Shown one piece after another: positions 6,294-6,953 of a stretch of DNA of 6,953 nucleotides. Under the pieces are notes generated by a model, which was given only the letters and a program-made list of their open reading frames with translations, did no database searches and had not been told where the DNA came from. Position numbers and translations under genes: made by a program. Positions within the stretch are counted from its first letter, which is position 1. Each line of letters opens with the position of its first letter. This DNA comes from an uncultured candidate division Zixibacteria bacterium (lineage in GTDB: Bacteria; Zixibacteria; MSB-5A5; GN15; FEB-12), in contig CAJVYT010000231.1 in NCBI GenBank assembly GCA_913009765.1, forward strand, positions 1 to 6,953. Reading direction: 5' to 3'.

Positions 6294-6773
6294 ATGAAAG
6301 CAATTATAATGGCCGGCGGATTCGGCACTAGACTAAGACCTCTGACAATTAATACCCCAAAACCAATGGTACCGGTCGGCAATCTTCCGATAATGGAACA
6401 CGTAGTATCTTTGCTTGTCAAACATAATATTACAGATATTACAGCACTTTTATATTTTCAGGCGGATAAAATAAAAAACTATTTTAAAGACGGTTCTGCT
6501 TTTGGTGTAACTATGCATTATGCAGTACCCGATGATGACTATGGAACTGCCGGAGCAGTCCGATATGCTGTTGGTGACCCAGATGAACCGGTTCTTATAA
6601 TTTCGGGCGATTTAATAACAGATTTTAATTTATCCGAAGCTCTCGCATGGCATAATGAAAAAAAATCAGATGCGACCATTCTTCTTACCAGAGTTGAAAA
6701 CCCTTTAGCGTATGGCATAGTAATAACCGATGATGCAGGAAAAATAGTTAGATTTTTAGAGAAACCTACATGG
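6294..6773 (+). CDS. Mannose-1-phosphate guanylyltransferase-like nucleotidyltransferase, truncated by adapter
   Basis: This is the N-terminal 160 residues of a sugar-1-phosphate nucleotidyltransferase. The nucleotide-binding signature is MAGGFGTRLRPLT (6-18), followed by KPMVPVGN (23-30), GTAGAV (84-89), SGDLITD (104-110) and FLEKPTW (154-160). The SGDLITD and EKPTW wording fits the GDP-mannose pyrophosphorylase group that is often fused to a phosphomannomutase domain in proteins over 800 aa. The missing C-terminus prevents a firm choice from glucose- or other sugar-specific relatives. A ribosome site CGGAGA (6279-6284) precedes the ATG, and the 31-base gap to the phosphatase suggests the same operon. 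The reading frame continues to a stop at 6831-6833, but everything after Trp160 is translated sequencing adapter, so this is a partial gene and not a short protein. Confidence 0.88.
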
Positions 6774-6831
6774 AGATCGGAAGAGCGTCGTGTAGGGAAA
6801 GAGTGTAGATCTCGGTGGTCGCCGTATCATT
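6774..6831. other. Illumina TruSeq universal adapter, reverse complement (artefact)
   Basis: All 58 bases match, from memory, the reverse complement of the TruSeq universal (P5) adapter. The segment begins AGATCGGAAGAGCGTCGTG and ends GTCGCCGTATCATT. The match is full length without a visible mismatch and starts in the middle of a conserved protein domain. In frame it encodes RSEERRVGKECRSRWSPYH, a peptide I recognise as a recurrent contaminant ending of predicted proteins. This is read-through left in the assembly. Confidence 0.98.
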
Positions 6832-6953
6832 AAAAAAAAAAAAGAAAACAAAACAGAAAAAAGAAAAAAAAAAACAAATAAAGATAACTCATGACTGTAC
6901 ACGTCAGTGTTCTGATCTACATGCAATCTGTATCACATCTATTCTATGACTAA
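6832..6953. other. Non-genomic tail after the adapter
   Basis: An A-rich run (6832 to about 6883), broken by single G, C and T bases, follows the adapter end. About 70 bases of mixed sequence then run to the window end. A-rich calls are typical once a read passes the end of the adapter-ligated fragment. I do not recognise the mixed part. Nothing here should be annotated as genome sequence. Confidence 0.88.

Noticed and set aside
6774..6833. Arg-rich C-terminal peptide and stop of the nucleotidyltransferase
   Set aside because: It is translated adapter sequence, not a natural protein end.

Overview
This AT-rich bacterial window appears to be the end of a short-read assembly contig. It comes from a Gram-negative-type organism: one gene has a TonB C-terminal domain behind a signal peptide, and another is a membrane-anchored PDZ/S41 protease. 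The inositol-phosphate synthase is of the bacterial/actinobacterial type, but the rest does not look actinobacterial. An uncultured lineage of the FCB group or a neighbouring candidate phylum would fit. That placement is an inference, and no 16S or other marker here can settle it.

Layout. Positions 1-643 carry the 5' part of a minus-strand gene for a secreted TonB-C-domain protein, cut by the window edge. A 446-base divergent intergenic region (644-1089) holds a promoter for each direction, several palindromic elements and two operator-like dyads around the ino1 promoter. The gene ino1 (1090-2289) encodes inositol-3-phosphate synthase with an unusual Lys-rich C-terminal tail, and a strong terminator (2319-2351) follows it. 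A tightly packed plus-strand run then begins: tmk (2364-2993), an S41 C-terminal processing peptidase (2990-4567), a TauE/SafE permease (4567-5328), a small membrane protein (5325-5612), an MtnX-like HAD phosphatase (5609-6262) and, after 31 bases, the N-terminal part of a mannose-1-phosphate guanylyltransferase-like nucleotidyltransferase (6294-6773). Consecutive genes from tmk to the phosphatase overlap by 1-4 bases, so they are very probably one transcript.

The last 180 bases are not genomic. Positions 6774-6831 are the reverse complement of the full Illumina TruSeq universal adapter, followed by a poly-A-like run and unassignable sequence. The nucleotidyltransferase therefore really ends at Trp160 in this window, and the 19 residues after it are translated adapter.

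The genes are mostly housekeeping: dTMP synthesis, envelope proteolysis, anion export, and sugar-nucleotide and inositol-phosphate supply. Having ino1 near a GDP-mannose-type enzyme would suit an organism that makes inositol lipids or mannosylated envelope glycans, but this is only a suggestion. I found no CRISPR array, tRNA, rRNA, insertion sequence or convincing novel multi-gene system. The most unusual real biology is the histone-H1-like tail on Ino1 and the palindrome-rich regulatory region upstream of it.
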